Assembly: GCA_036873135.1 (NCBI GenBank)
Contig: JAPTYO010000012.1
Coordinates: forward strand, 8,688,090-8,752,089
From: Clarkia xantiana subsp. parviflora
Lineage: Eukaryota > Streptophyta > Magnoliopsida > Myrtales > Onagraceae
Length of the DNA: 64,000 bases
Reading direction: 5' to 3'
Positions 44,335 to 55,830 of this stretch are shown here, in pieces. The notes beneath the pieces are model-generated. The model had not been told where the DNA came from, ran no database searches, and saw nothing but the letters and a program-made list of their open reading frames with translations. Position numbers and translations under genes: made by a program. Numbering within the stretch: the stretch's first letter is position 1; each line of letters begins with the position of its first letter.

Positions 44335-45098
44335 TGTTGGATCACGGGCGAAGCTCCGTTACGTCCTTGACGGAATGCTTGGACTCCTGGGCTCCGCGTG
44401 GTCCTGCAAAAGGGGATGACCTGGGTGGTGACCCAGAATCCCTCTCCGATGCCTAAATGAGTACGGTGATCAATGGGTGGTAAGCAAAAGTATATGTTTG
44501 TATCAGAGTGTAGATGGTTTTCTGAGGTAACCTCCTCCTTTATATAGAAGGTGGAGTTACTCAGTTACCTGTTACTGCGCTTGGCAGTTATACCCACGAT
44601 TCCGTGTATCTCGCCATGATTCCGTATATCTCGGCTGGGATTCCATATTTCTCGCCCCACGCTCCGCGTATCTTACCCGTACCTCCGCGTATCTCGGGCA
44701 CGCCATGCGTATCTCGGGGGAGATTATCTATATCTTAACCGTCTTCCCACTACTCTCATCTAGTAGGCGGGTTTCTCGGTCTTATCCTCTGATTACAAGT
44801 CTCGACTCCTGTCGGGGACTCCAGAGTTGTCTCATTCTAGATCACCACCCAGGACCTTCAGTCTCTACGGGACAGGTCCAGCCTCTGCGGGGCTTTATTA
44901 TCGGGGCCTTTACTAAGGCATATCGGGGCCTACTCAGAGGCTTCTTATCGGGAGCGTTCAGTTCATTCATCGGGACCGCTAAAGTCGGGACCCTTCGTGC
45001 TGGGCCTCTGGGCCTTCAAGGCTTTTCACGAGGCCCACTGGACCTACTCGCCGTCCAGTGGCTGTTAACGGGGCTAACGATTACATCGGAACCCATCA
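44335..45098 (-). repeat. Tat-2 5' LTR (right copy, 764 bp)
   Basis: It pairs with 33531-34323. It is followed on the minus strand by the primer-binding site. The minus-strand TATA-like box (complement TTTATATA) is at about 44539-44546. It lacks the 29-bp duplication of the left LTR. Confidence 0.95.
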
Positions 45099-45604
45099 GG
45101 ACCGGCATCTTCGCCACTCTCAAACCCGCCATTTCGTTCCTCGGATCACGGACCTGCTGCTGATCCTGTTACCAGATGAAGGAAGAAGAGGATGAAGAAG
45201 AGAAGGAAGAAGCAAAGAAAGCAAAGCAAAGAAAGAAAGAAAGAAAGAAGAGTAGAAGAAGATGAAGGATAACTGTTGGCTGCGACGGCGGCAAGAGGAA
45301 AATAATGGATGGAAGTGATTTTTAATTATGTTGGACTTGGACATTATTTGTTTAATAGAAACCCGTTCTTACTTTCTTAGGTTTAAGTGAATGTTTTTTT
45401 TTTCAAGTTTTCAGCCAGTCGGACCGGTACCGGTTCTTACGATCCAACCGGGTCCAACCGGGTCCAACCGGGTTTTCTTTGACAGAACCGGGTTTGAACT
45501 GTAGTTTGATCAATTACTGAAACCGGACCGGTAGAATATCCGGTTCACGCTCCAACCCGGTTCGACCGCCGGTCCGGTCCGGTTTTCAAAACACTGCTCC
45601 AGAC

Positions 45605-45857
45605 ACCACCACCCGGGAATATAAAAGTAATATATATTTATATTATTATTATTATTATTATTCATCAAAAGGGTTGGACCATGGGCTCCTAAAAGAACAT
45701 TCAAAATTTCGACCCAATAATATCTGACAAAGACCGAGCCCCAATAAACTTAATTCTGACCCAACCAAACCATTGGAGCCCTTGAATGTAAATTATCATC
45801 TTTCATTTCTTTGCCGCTGTCGTCTCCTTATCCGTTTCTTCCCTCTCGCACCATTTG
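45605..45857. other. Promoter region of the RNP gene
   Basis: About 250 bases separate hAT-2 from the start codon. They contain an (ATT)n run at 45641-45662 and a CT-rich leader (45800-45850). I see no clear TATA box, which is common for plastid-protein genes. Confidence 0.5.
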
Positions 45858-47394
45858 ATGACAATGGCAGCAACACTGGACACCGCACTCTCCGTCTTCT
45901 CCGGCAACTCCATTCCTCGCCAATGTTCTCAATACTCCTTCACCCTTAAACCTACACTCTCCGTAAAGCTCCAATTCTCCATCACCGCCGCAGTTTCCTC
46001 CACATCCCAGAGATTCCCCCGCTCCTCGTCTCTCGCCGTCGCCCCTTCCATTGGCAGGAACAGAAGCAAGCTCTGTTTCGAGCTATGCTTCTCCCTGCAG
46101 GAAGTAGATCTGGAGACCGCGCCGGAGAATACCGAGGCGGCAGCGGAGAATACCGAGGACACCCTGGAGAAGACCGAGGTCCCGATAAAGAGGAAGCTGT
46201 TCGTCCAAAATTTGCCCTGGACTTTCTCTGTCGTCGATATCAAGAATCTGTTCGCCGAGTGCGGACCTGTCAAAGATGTCGAGGTTCCTTTTTTCTCTTT
46301 GTAATTTGATTACTTTCCTTATTCGATTCAACATTTGATTTGTTTGTATCGATTTTGATTTCAGATTATAAAGCAGAAGGATGGTAAGAGTAGGGGATTT
46401 GCATTCGTGACTATGGCTGCTGGTGAAGCAGCTCAGGCTGTGGTTGATAAATTCGAATCATACGTGAGTTCTTACTTCTGCATTTTCTTCTTTGAGTTTT
46501 TGCTGTTGGTTAATACTTGTTTAAGTACCGGTATGAGTATGAGTAGCTGTTCTTCACATTTTATCTTGAATTTTCGCTGTGTGAATTTTCGCAACAGTAA
46601 ATTAGGAGGTAGAAGCATTACCTAACCCAGAATTATGCATTTGAATACGTTGTGCAGCAACCAACTTGAATCTTTGTTATTGAATGCAGTGTTGTCAAAT
46701 GAACTTATTTGATTGCTAAATCGATATTATATTAAAAATGCAGGAAATTTCAGGAAGGATTATTCGAGTAGAGTTTGCTAAGAGGTACAGAAAACCCGCT
46801 CCAACTCCACCTCCTCCACTTCAACCAGCCAGTGAGACCCGCTACAAGCTCTATATCGCGAACCTTGCATGGAAAGCAAGATCCTCCCACCTCAGAGAGC
46901 TCTTCTCTGAGAATTTCAATCCAGTATCGTCAAGAGTTGCCTTTGACAATCCTACAGGGAAATCTGCAGGGTATGGATTTGTCTCTTTTGCCACCAAGGA
47001 AGAAGCAGAGTCTGCATTAGTTGCTCTTGATGGAAAGGTACAATTTTTACTCTTCCTTATATTGATTGTGTTGCACCATTTCCGGGTCTAATCTGCTATA
47101 GGAGAACCTATTATGTGAGCATGGCATGGATGAGTTGGTGTATAACAGTCACTAAAGTTTAGAAAGAAATAAAACCAACTCTCTTATAGTTAAATACCTC
47201 AGTTTGTATCATATCATGCTCAGTTTGATTAGTCTAAATATTTCCCAATGCAGGAGTTAATGGGTCGGCCAATTCGTCTTAAAATGAGCGAAAAGAATGC
47301 ATCGGATTCAGAAACTGGAAAGGGAGAGGAAGAGAAAGAGAGCGAGGAAGTCAAAGGGGAACAAATAGCTGCAGATCAAGCTGAAAATCCGTAA
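45858..47394 (+). CDS. Chloroplast ribonucleoprotein-type RNA-binding protein, two RRM domains
   Basis: Four exons: 45858-46283, 46365-46463, 46744-47037, 47254-47394. All introns are GT-AG and in phase 0, giving 319 residues. The first 60 or so residues are serine, threonine and arginine rich with few acids, a typical chloroplast transit peptide. An acidic stretch follows (APENTEAAAENTED). RRM1: RNP2 LFVQNL at the end of exon 1, RNP1 KSRGFAFV in exon 2. RRM2: RNP2 LYIANL, RNP1 SAGYGFVSF in exon 3. The C-terminus is acidic and lysine rich. Plastid cpRNPs bind, stabilise and help edit plastid mRNAs. Start chosen at the first ATG; a second in-frame ATG lies two codons on. Close relatives are the 28-33 kDa chloroplast RNPs; the exact orthologue is not determined. 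Confidence 0.88.
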
Positions 47395-48110
47395 AATAGA
47401 TACGAGTTGATCTCATCACATTCTTTAGGATCGTTCGACACGATATGCTTGTAACTCTATCGAGTAAGTATTTGTCGATATAGATGTGTAAAGCGAGCTA
47501 GAAATTGCTTAAGAGTAAGAGTTTGTTATGCAAGTGTCAATCCTTTCTCCACGGATCGTGAGTTCATCTTATGAGATTGCTTAGGATGCAAGTTACCTCA
47601 TGATCAATATTTTGATTTTGCTTTGTTCACTGTGATTGTCATAGAATCCAGATGCTCACTAGTTACTAATACTGATAAATAGATATCTGCAGTCGAGTCG
47701 AGTAAAAGACACGTTCGATTCGATTAGGTTGGCTCAACAGAGAGTGATCTAGCCACTGCGGTTCTTCTCGAGCCGGCGTCTAGAACCTCGGACGTTTTAT
47801 AATGGTTCGACGCCCCTTCAAAGGTTATTCTTTGCCCATAACGTCAGGCCATTAGTGACCCTCACCTTCGAGTTCTCCGGCAACCTCAAGGCTCAATGTG
47901 TATCTGGTGTTGCCTTCTGATCTAATCTGGTCTGGTCATCATACTTGAGAGTCTCCTTTACTTTTTGCGCCGAAGGTCATTAGGAGGAGGCTGGATTAGA
48001 TAGTAATAGTAATGAGATTTTTATATAGCGAGTATTACACGTTTTGGCCCAAAAAATAATAAAATATAGTATTAGCCTGGCCGGTACCGGATCAACTGCA
48101 AACCGGCGCC
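47395..48110. other. 3' flank of the RNP gene and spacer
   Basis: No further gene. A part at 47690-48000 is GC-richer, with strings such as GGTTCGACGCCCC, but shows no domain or repeat structure that I can identify. Confidence 0.45.
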
Positions 48111-48928
48111 TCAGAGCATTTCCAATGGCAAAAGACATTTTGATGGACATTTGCAACCACGTCAGCGCCACATAAGCTATATGTCATAAAAGAGAGAGAA
48201 AAATGTAATTTGTCCAAAGTACTCACAATGGGCAAAACCCATTTTGGACACATTAGACAAGCCATTTTGGATATATATGGTGTTTATATAATATAAATAA
48301 ATATATATTTACTTAAATTTTATTTTTTTTAATTATTAAATCATATTATCATACATACAAATCAATGTTTTATTTAAATAATTATCTATAAAATATATAA
48401 AAAGTAAATAATTTAAATCATTAACAATATTAAAAAAAATAGAAAAAATTTCATTGTATTAAGTGTTATATATTAAATAATAAAGCTACATCATTAATCA
48501 CTCATAATATATTTTTTTGGTCAATCACTTATATTAGACTTAAACGGAATTAGCACAAGTATTATGAAATTTCCAAATATGTTTAAGAAATATAATATTC
48601 TAACAAAAATTCTAGTTAATTACTAACTTGTTTTTTACGGAAAAAAATACTAACTTTTTTTTTTGCCAAAGTAGTTAATATAACGGCTAAAAATCGGCTA
48701 CTTATATGTTGAAGATAAATGTTATTATTTGTTTTGTAAGTTTTTATTTGTATTAAAAATGAATATATTAACTAATTATCTTGGAAACACAAATGTCCTT
48801 AGGACAACTTAGAGGAAAGAGAAAAAAAATGTGGAGGGACAATTAGTGGTGAAGACAAATTTTGTCCTAACCTCTCACCTCCAACTAAGCAAATGTCCTA
48901 ACAAATTTGCCCATTGAAAGTGCTCTCA
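48111..48928. mobile_element. Harbinger-like MITE with TCA target duplication
   Basis: Element proper 48114-48925 (812 bp). Terminal inverted repeats: GAGCATTTCCAATGG at left and CCATTGAAAGTGCTC at right. The 3-bp duplication TCA is at 48111-48113 and 48926-48928. The sharing of ends with the element at 52964 supports one family. 3-bp duplications fit PIF/Harbinger, though TCA differs from the usual TWA. No coding capacity. Confidence 0.7.
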
Positions 48929-49108
48929 CACCGGTTCCATTACCGGTCCGATTCTGATTACACTTCTGCTAAAGGGGAAATTCTTGTGTCACACTACGAC
49001 ACGTGTTCCTCCACTTCACTATTAGTATTAGTATATTACTTTTTTTTTTCTCTCACCTCTCTCTCTTCCGATTGTTTTCTTCCCTCCTATCCTATCTTCT
49101 TTTGTCAT

Positions 49109-50182
49109 TTACATTTAGGGTTAAGAACCTATGAAAGGTCTGAACTATCACCCATGTTAACGGGAGAGGTCTGAAATTTAAAAAGTTAATAACAGAGGTC
49201 TAAAATTACAATTTTGTTGATTTGAGGTTTTCCGTCCATTTTTAGGGTTAAATTTAACAGAATTGTGTGAAATGACATTTTTGCCCCTTTAATATTTTGT
49301 TTTATTTAATATCTTATTTAAGGAAATGTGAAATGACAATTTTACCCCTAAATTCAAATTAAAACCACCCAACTCCGGCCACCACCACCCGACTCCGGCC
49401 ACCACCACCCGACTCCGGCCACCACCACCCGACTCCGGCCACCACCACCCGACTCCGGCGACCACCACCTCGACTCCGACCACCACCACCTCGGCTCCGG
49501 CGACCCGACTCCGGCCACCACGGGGCCATAAAAGCTCCGATCGGGGCCAAAAAGCTCCGATCGGGGCCAAAAAGCTCCGATCGGGGCCAAAAAAGCTCCA
49601 ATCGGAGCCAAAAAAGCTCCGATCTGGAGCTCTATGGCCCCGACCGGAGCCACAGAGCTCCGATCTGGAGCTCTGTGGCTCTGGTCGGAGCCACAGAGCT
49701 CCGACCGGAGCTCTGTGGCTCCGATCGGAGCTTTTTTGGCCCCGATCGGAGTCCAATCGGGGCCGGTGGCTCCGATCGGAGCCCAATCGGGGCCGGTGGC
49801 TCCGATTTTGGCCCAATCGGAGCCTTGGTGGTGGTCGCCGGAGTACGGCGGTGGTCGCCGGAGTACGGTGGTGGTCGCCGGAGTACGATTGGTGGTCGCC
49901 GGAGTACCGTGGTGGCTTCAAGGACATTTTGGTCTTTTCACTCCATGCATGTGAGGGGCACACTTGATAGAAGGGCATTTTTGGAATTTTATTTAATTTC
50001 CGGTCACATGCCAAGCATGTGACCAACTTCCGTTAGTTTTAACGGAAAAAACTAACGGAGACCGCTGTTATCAACAAAACAGAAATTTCAGACCTCTGTT
50101 ATTAACTTTTTAAATTTCAGACCTCTCCCGTTAACATGGGTGATAGTTCAGACCTTTCATAGGTTCTTAACCCTTACATTTA
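49109..50182. mobile_element. Third Mutator-type element, with GC-rich repeat core and 9-bp target duplication
   Basis: Element proper 49118-50173 (1056 bp), beginning GGGTTAAGAACCTATGAAAG and ending with its complement; arms are roughly 110 bp. The perfect 9-bp repeat TTACATTTA is at 49109-49117 and 50174-50182. The core is GC-rich and made of repeats (next entry). It has no protein with recognisable domains. Confidence 0.87.
49368..49915. repeat. GC-rich direct and inverted repeats inside the Mutator-type element
   Basis: 49371-49460: about five copies of a 20-bp unit CGGCCACCACCACCCGACTC. 49525-49800: repeated GCTCCGATCGGGGCC and its near palindromes in both orientations. 49827-49915: GTGGTGGTCGCCGGAGTACG units that are inverted relatives of the first set. 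Together they form a large nested hairpin. Confidence 0.85.
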
Positions 50183-51298
50183 CCTAGAAAAAAAAATCTT
50201 CTTTTGTCATTTTAAAGTTAATTAATGTTTCCTGGTACTAAAAAATATCTGATAAATATATATTTTTTTTTCTAAAATTAGATTAGCTGGTGTAATATAT
50301 CTGTAATAAGTGTTTAATTTTTTTTTTTTTTTTTTATAAAATTATTGGGTTGAATAAATCTTAAATGTGATAACTAATGAACTACGGTTAAGTGAATTTA
50401 ATCATAATTTGATAAGTGTAACATTAGTTTTGTAATTTTTTTAATAACATATTGAAGTTTTTGAACTCTTGAGAAAAAGTGATAATTATCAAATTGTGAT
50501 TAAGATAAATAAATCATAATTTGAAATTTTTTATATTAATGTTGTGATTTTTTTTTTCTAAAAACCTATTGAATATGATGAACCTAGAGAGCAAATATTA
50601 CAATTATCGAATTGTGGTTAAGTATCACATTTGCTCTCTACGATTCACTAAGTCTAATAGATTTAAAAAAATACTAAAAAATTATTAACACTTATCTTAA
50701 CTTTAAGATTTTAACATTTGCACATTATAATTATACATATATATATAATAAAGAAAAGAATGAGAATAAAATTATTTAATAATCAGATATTATTTTCCCA
50801 AAAAATATAAGAGATTTTTTTTGTTCAGATAATATATATATATATGAGCACTGATAAACGTTCCGAATCCCAATTTCGTCCAGTTCCGAATCAAGACCCA
50901 ATGGCATGTGAAGTAATTATTGCAAACTTTCAGTCCATTTATGTTAAAGACACAGCTCGGAATGAGTCGGAACACAATTTCGAATTTTATATCATTTCTG
51001 ATATATATATATATATATATATATACATAAGAGCTTGAAAAAAAATAACTAGCTTTTTCCTAAATTCTAACATATCATAATTATTATACCACTAAAAGAC
51101 GAAATAGTTGGAGAGAGAAACGACTAAATAATTCACACATTTATGTCTACGATTGCAACACTTTTACACCCACTTTCATACTTGTGTTTTTACTTGCATA
51201 TATTCTAGTACAATGTTCATTATATATCCATGTTTACACCCATGCTCATGCTAATGTCTATGTTTTCTATTCCTTGAGAAAAAGAGGAAGGGACACCG
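50183..51298. other. AT-rich spacer
   Basis: No gene. It contains (TA)n near 50832-50843 and 51002-51023 and a string of poly(T) runs. Short direct repeats of CAATTATCGAATTGTG-like sequence occur near 50400-50620. Confidence 0.6.
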
Positions 51299-52108
51299 CT
51301 TCACACGTGCAAACCTATGGTACACTCGTCAAGAGGTAAACAATGGATTCAAAGCGTCTCATCCCATCGTAAAATAGAGTCAATCAAGGGTTAGGTCATT
51401 GTTTGACTCGGGGTAAAGTGATGGATATACGCCCAATTTGAACCTATTTTAGTTCGAATTTAATTTCCACATTAACCTCCACACGATTGCAAATCGAAAC
51501 ATTGACCCGGACACACCACCCGCAACAGAGAACGGTCTGGGCGGAAAAAACACCCGCCCATACCGTAACTAGTCCGATCCCAGCTTGCTGAGATCGGACT
51601 AGCTCGCCCGACCCTGGCACTCCTTCCATTCGGACTAACACGTCCGACTAAGGGGTGTACGCGACATCCGAGTGACTGCCATCCGGATCACGCCTCAGGG
51701 AAATATGTCGACATCTTACGCGCGCGACCCCTACACGACAGTACGAACTCTCCCATGCTTATAAGGGCTTAAACCCTTCATTATCTACTAATAAGACACG
51801 TTTAGGGATTAATGACGTAATTATCCGCCTTAATCCCCCCTTGAGGCCTATATATAGGGCTCAAGATTTCTCATTTTACATATGATGAACTCTTGCATAT
51901 TTAAGCTCTGCCTTCTCTCTAGTTTCTCTCTCTAGAATACTGTACTTACTTAAGCATCGGAGAAGGTTCGCCGGTTCCACCCCCGGCTTACCCCTTGTGC
52001 AAGTCAGCGAAGGAGCGGATTACGGGAATAGCAAAAGGGAACGGATCGTTAAGAGAAGAATTTCACCCGCTGGATAGACATCCGAGTCGACATCCAGTTG
52101 CCCCGACA
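51299..52108 (+). mobile_element. 3' end of a Tat-type retrotransposon: internal remnant plus LTR
   Basis: 51372-51418 is related to the Tat-1 sequence next to its 3' LTR, here in plus orientation (AATAGAGTCAATCAAGGGTT then TTGACTCGGGGTAAAG, the polypurine tract). The LTR starts at 51419 with TGATGGATATACGCCCAATT, identical to the start of the Tat-1 LTR. It has TATATATAGGG at about 51851 and AAGCATCGGAGAAGGTTC near 51953, and probably ends near 52108. The 5' part of the element is missing and no target duplication was found. Confidence 0.68.
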
Positions 52109-52109
52109 T

Positions 52110-52639
52110 ACACGTCCCATCACATACCATAACCATAACCATTGCGGTTATGGTTCTTCATACCATAACCATAACTATGGTTTTTCACCACGATCAAACC
52201 ATTTAACTATAACCATTCAAACTAATAAAACATCATTGTTTTCATACAAGAAAACCAAATTAAAATACATTCGTTGTTTCATACATGAAATCTAAAGTAA
52301 ATATAATTTCATAGTTTTACTTAATTAAATAACACTTTTTCAGTAGCCTATCACCTGTGATCCTCAGTAGGACAGCGAGGCTTGTCGGAGCAGTAGCTAA
52401 TTCATGATATGTTGTCTATTGACCTAGGGCTAGCGCAATGCAACTAATTTTAAATATAGTGATTTCATAGTGTGAATTTTACAATATTAGGTTTTTCATA
52501 TTGGAACATAATGAATGAACCAGATATTTAGAATGAAAAATCAATGGTCAATATTGACTGGATGGACAATTTAGAGCGAATGAATGGTGATAATTGTGAA
52601 TAAGAATTATAAATTTGGATTAATACTTATTGTATAATA

Positions 52640-52675
<36 letters not shown>

Positions 52676-52862
52676 CTAATATATATATATATATAGTGGT
52701 GGTGGATATAACCACGGTTATAGACTTAATATCATAACCATTATGAGTACAAAACTCATCACCATAACAGCACCGCACCATAATGGTGTGGTTAACTATT
52801 GCGGTAAATAGTGCGAAAAAACATAGTTATTTGATTTTCACCGCACCATTGCCGGCCCTAGC
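52110..52862. mobile_element. Possible non-autonomous hAT remnant (ACCATAACC motifs)
   Basis: The left part has repeated CATAACCATAACC and GGTTATGG strings, the right part GGTGTGGTTAAC, TTGCGGTAAATAGTGCG and an end TTTCACCGCACCATTGCC followed by GGCCCTA. This looks like the subterminal region and end of a plant hAT MITE. No matching left end or target duplication. A (TA)n tract is at about 52645-52696. Confidence 0.35.
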
Positions 52863-52960
52863 TGGTACAACCAACTTTTGAGTAGTATAATACAATTATG
52901 GCATTCATGATAAACGCATCTTGGCCTTACTAGTTACCACTGCACGTCCTCAAGAGGTTG

Positions 52961-54199
52961 TAAGAGCACTCCCAATGGTGAGTGCCTCCACATCAGCAAC
53001 CACATCACTACCAACTCATCTATGTGGCACTGCTACAGTAAATGCTACAGTAAAATTGGAACTCTCTCCAGTGGTGGAAGCCAAATTTCACCTCTATATT
53101 GGGATACCGACATGAACAAATAATGAGATTCAAGTAGACAATTTTAATTTTTTAAACAAATTAAGTGAAAATATGTACAAAATCATAAAAATGTAATTGA
53201 TTTTTTTAATAAATTTTACATTTTTAATGAATTTTTCAAAGTTTGTCAATTATAAATCAAATATTCAGGTTCTACTTTTGACCAACGTGTGTTGTTATTC
53301 TGAAAGTCGAAACTCGACGTCTTTAGGGTAATAATTCATTTATTTACGTACTATTTTTTTAAAAAAAAATTAAGATTCTTTTGGTAATTAAAATTGATTA
53401 AAAAAAATTACAAATATACTATAAACATGAGCACATAATTTTTCAAATAATGATTGCAATAATTTAAAAATTACATTACAAAAAAATATAAAAACAACAC
53501 ATTAAAGACAAACATGCACACGCACACGCAAACATGCACACGCACACGCATACGCACACACACACAAAAAAAATATGCATTAAAATAATATAATTTTTGT
53601 TTTTTTTGTAAATTATTTTCCATATTTAATAATATGAAATGTTATACTATGAATTAAAGGTTATTCAACATGGTTAAATATAAATAAATTAGATATGTAA
53701 TTAAGAAATTGATTCGAATTTAAAAAGTAGTAATTTTGATCTGTGTCATTATTTAACTTACATAATATTAAACATGACTGATTACGGCTCATGTCTATCT
53801 GACTTACCGGAGCAGAATATATGTACAATCAAAGAGAGAAACAAAACAACTGAATAAAAAAATATTAAAAAAATTGGCACCGACATGAACAGTAACGTGG
53901 GAGTGCCTACTAGTAGGCACTGTCCCACTTCACTATTCACTCGATAATGGCAAAACAGTAATATTGGTAATCCTAGTCACACCTAGTGACGCCTAGTCAG
54001 CGTCCAGTGGCAAAAATTGGAATTAGGAACTCTCATTTTGGAACACGGCACTCCCATTGGAAAAACAGCTTCCTACTTAATCATTACCAACAGGGACCAA
54101 CAGTAAATGACATTAGGCACCAGGAACTCTCTACAATGATAATTTTACAACATGAAACTAGGAACTAGGCACTAGGCATTACCATTGAAAGTGCTCTAA
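52961..54199. mobile_element. Harbinger-like MITE with TAA target duplication
   Basis: Element proper 52964-54196 (1233 bp). Ends GAGCACTCCCAATGG and CCATTGAAAGTGCTC are inverted copies and resemble those of the element at 48114. The 3-bp duplication TAA is at 52961-52963 and 54197-54199, the usual PIF/Harbinger target. The interior is AT-rich with a CA/CACACG tract at 53512-53565; no coding capacity. Confidence 0.72.
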
Positions 54200-55700
54200 G
54201 AGCCAAATCTTGAGTTTCTAAAATGATTAATAACCAAATTTTTATATGAATTTTAACTTGGTTAAAAATTGCTTATTCCGAACTTTAATTTTTTTTTTTT
54301 TTTAATTAGCTATCTGAATTATTAATTTCTAAGGTAACTTTTACTTCTGTTACAATTTCCATCAAATTGGATATAAAATGAGCATTTTCGGTCATGTGTA
54401 ATTTTTTTTTACACAAGATGAATTCATATATAAATTGAAAGTATAGCAACGAAATACTTTCAATTTGACGATCAATTGAAATATATCATTTGAATTAGAC
54501 GGATGTCCAATTGAGTATCAAATTGAAATTCGTAGCAATCCTTTCAATTTATGTTCGAATCTATTTAGGGTATATATGAAAAGACCCAACGTGCTCGGAA
54601 CATTCCCATTTTTCGTCTAATTTGACAAAAAAATATAATTGATGTAGCAATTTACTTGGAATTTGAAAGTTTGGATAGTCAATTTTTTTTTTAAAAAAAG
54701 GGACAACAATTTGTGATTAAGTAAAGCTTGTGTAGCAATTTGATTATTAACACGTTTCTAAAATACATAATCGTGGTAGATGGCTGCTAGTTGCAAATGT
54801 GAGTTGGTAAACTACATAATCGTGGTGGTATTCGCAAATGTGGGTTTCACTTTCACATGCTATGGTTTCGAGATGAGTTGAGTTGCTGCAAGTAGGAGCA
54901 CGTGAGGATTACCACGTGGAGATGGAGAATTGGTTAATGTGGGACATATCTATCACATGGGTCGACTCCATGTCTCGTGGGTGAAGTGAAGTCATGAAGT
55001 TACACTCTTCTCTGTGCATTTAGGGTTTAGAGCGGTGGTGAGAACGTAAAGGGGGATGCATTTTATGTATGTATCGGAATCTCCCCAATCTTGGAATATA
55101 TATATATATATAGTAAAAATGCGATGCTGGCAAATAAGGGGATCTAGTCTTCTTCTTCTTCATTGGACGCATAATTCGGCCTAATAATAATAATAATAAT
55201 ACACAAAACTAGCAGCATGGGCGACCACTGAAAACAATACCATATCTAAAGCCTTTAATTTAACTCTTCCCTCTTAGGGACGGGAGCCAATTCTTATTAT
55301 TTTCCAATAGACCCCTTAAGTATCATATATATATTCTTTTGTATCTCAACCAGCAAGGAGTAAAGAGCAAATTATGAATATTTTTTCATTATTAGCAGCA
55401 TTAGGGAGGGTCTAACAATGTTTAAACCTCATTTCCTTTAATTAAATTGTGACTTGCTGAACCATTATAGCATACATTATGTTATTGACTAACTATGAAT
55501 ATACATATATATATATAAAAACGACGAGGAATCAAGTACTAACTAAGCCTACTCAACTTAGGCATGAATTCGGTATACTGAACGTGCCCATCTTTACGGC
55601 CTAAAAAGTAAAAACAAGTTGCCAAGAAAAGTGGGCCACCAGAGTTTTGTTCCTTTATGCCACGTATTGAGACTCTATGCTTCTTTACATGACGCGTGGA
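54200..55700. other. Spacer and upstream region of the TPR gene
   Basis: No gene can be supported. An AT-rich part (54200-54760) contains short inverted repeats of ATTGAAAGTAT around 54437-54470. CACGTG occurs at 54899-54904 and again within CCACGTGG at 54912-54919, far upstream of the TPR gene. Confidence 0.5.
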
Positions 55701-55757
55701 AAACCTCACCTCACCTCACCAGGAAGCAAAGCAGCTAGGTCTCAGCTAACTTGTCTT

Positions 55758-55830
55758 CACGTGAAATCCATACACGTGTCACCATCTCAGTCATTACATC
55801 GTACGGCTACTTAGTGTCTTTGTATAAATA
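55758..55830 (+). promoter_or_regulatory. Promoter of the TPR gene: two G-box/ABRE motifs and TATA box
   Basis: CACGTG at 55758-55763 and at 55773-55778, the second as ACACGTGTC, a classic ABRE-type core. TATAAATA is at 55823-55830, 75 bases before the ATG. The spacing is that of a normal plant core promoter. The motifs suggest regulation by bZIP or bHLH factors, for example under ABA, stress or light; this is inference from motif. Confidence 0.65.

Larger units (their letters stand above)
33526..45103 (-). mobile_element. Tat-2: complete Ty3/gypsy Tat-type retrotransposon with decayed pol
   Basis: Element proper 33531-45098 (about 11.6 kb), LTRs 33531-34323 and 44335-45098, target duplication GGACC at 33526-33530 and 45099-45103. 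It reads on the minus strand: 5' LTR, primer-binding site (44317-44334 region, TTGGCGCCGTCTGTGGG), Gag, protease, reverse transcriptase, two RNase H-type domains, integrase, tandem repeats, antisense gene, polypurine tract (complement TTTGCCCCCAAGAC at 34324), 3' LTR. By eye the LTRs differ by about six substitutions and one 29-bp duplication, so it is young despite its frameshifts. Confidence 0.95.
33042..45604. mobile_element. hAT-2: non-autonomous hAT, split by the Tat-2 insertion
   Basis: The left end CAGTGTTTTGCAAAACCGGA at 33042 and right end TCCGGTTTTCAAAACACTG at 45578-45596 are inverted copies. The 8 bp following the right end is CTCCAGAC (45597-45604), and the 8 bp before the left end is the same CTCCAGAC (33034-33041). 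Without Tat-2 and its duplicated target it is about 980 bp. Subterminal ACCGG motifs are as in hAT-1. The interior left part has a short minus-strand open frame (33324-33515) and the right part a purine-rich GAAGGAAGAAG tract (45177-45270); no transposase. Confidence 0.88.

Noticed and set aside
49289..50026. 245-codon minus-strand open frame
   Set aside because: The translation is repeats of RSELFWP and WWPESGGGGRSRV-type strings produced by the GC-rich tandem repeats of a Mutator-type element.
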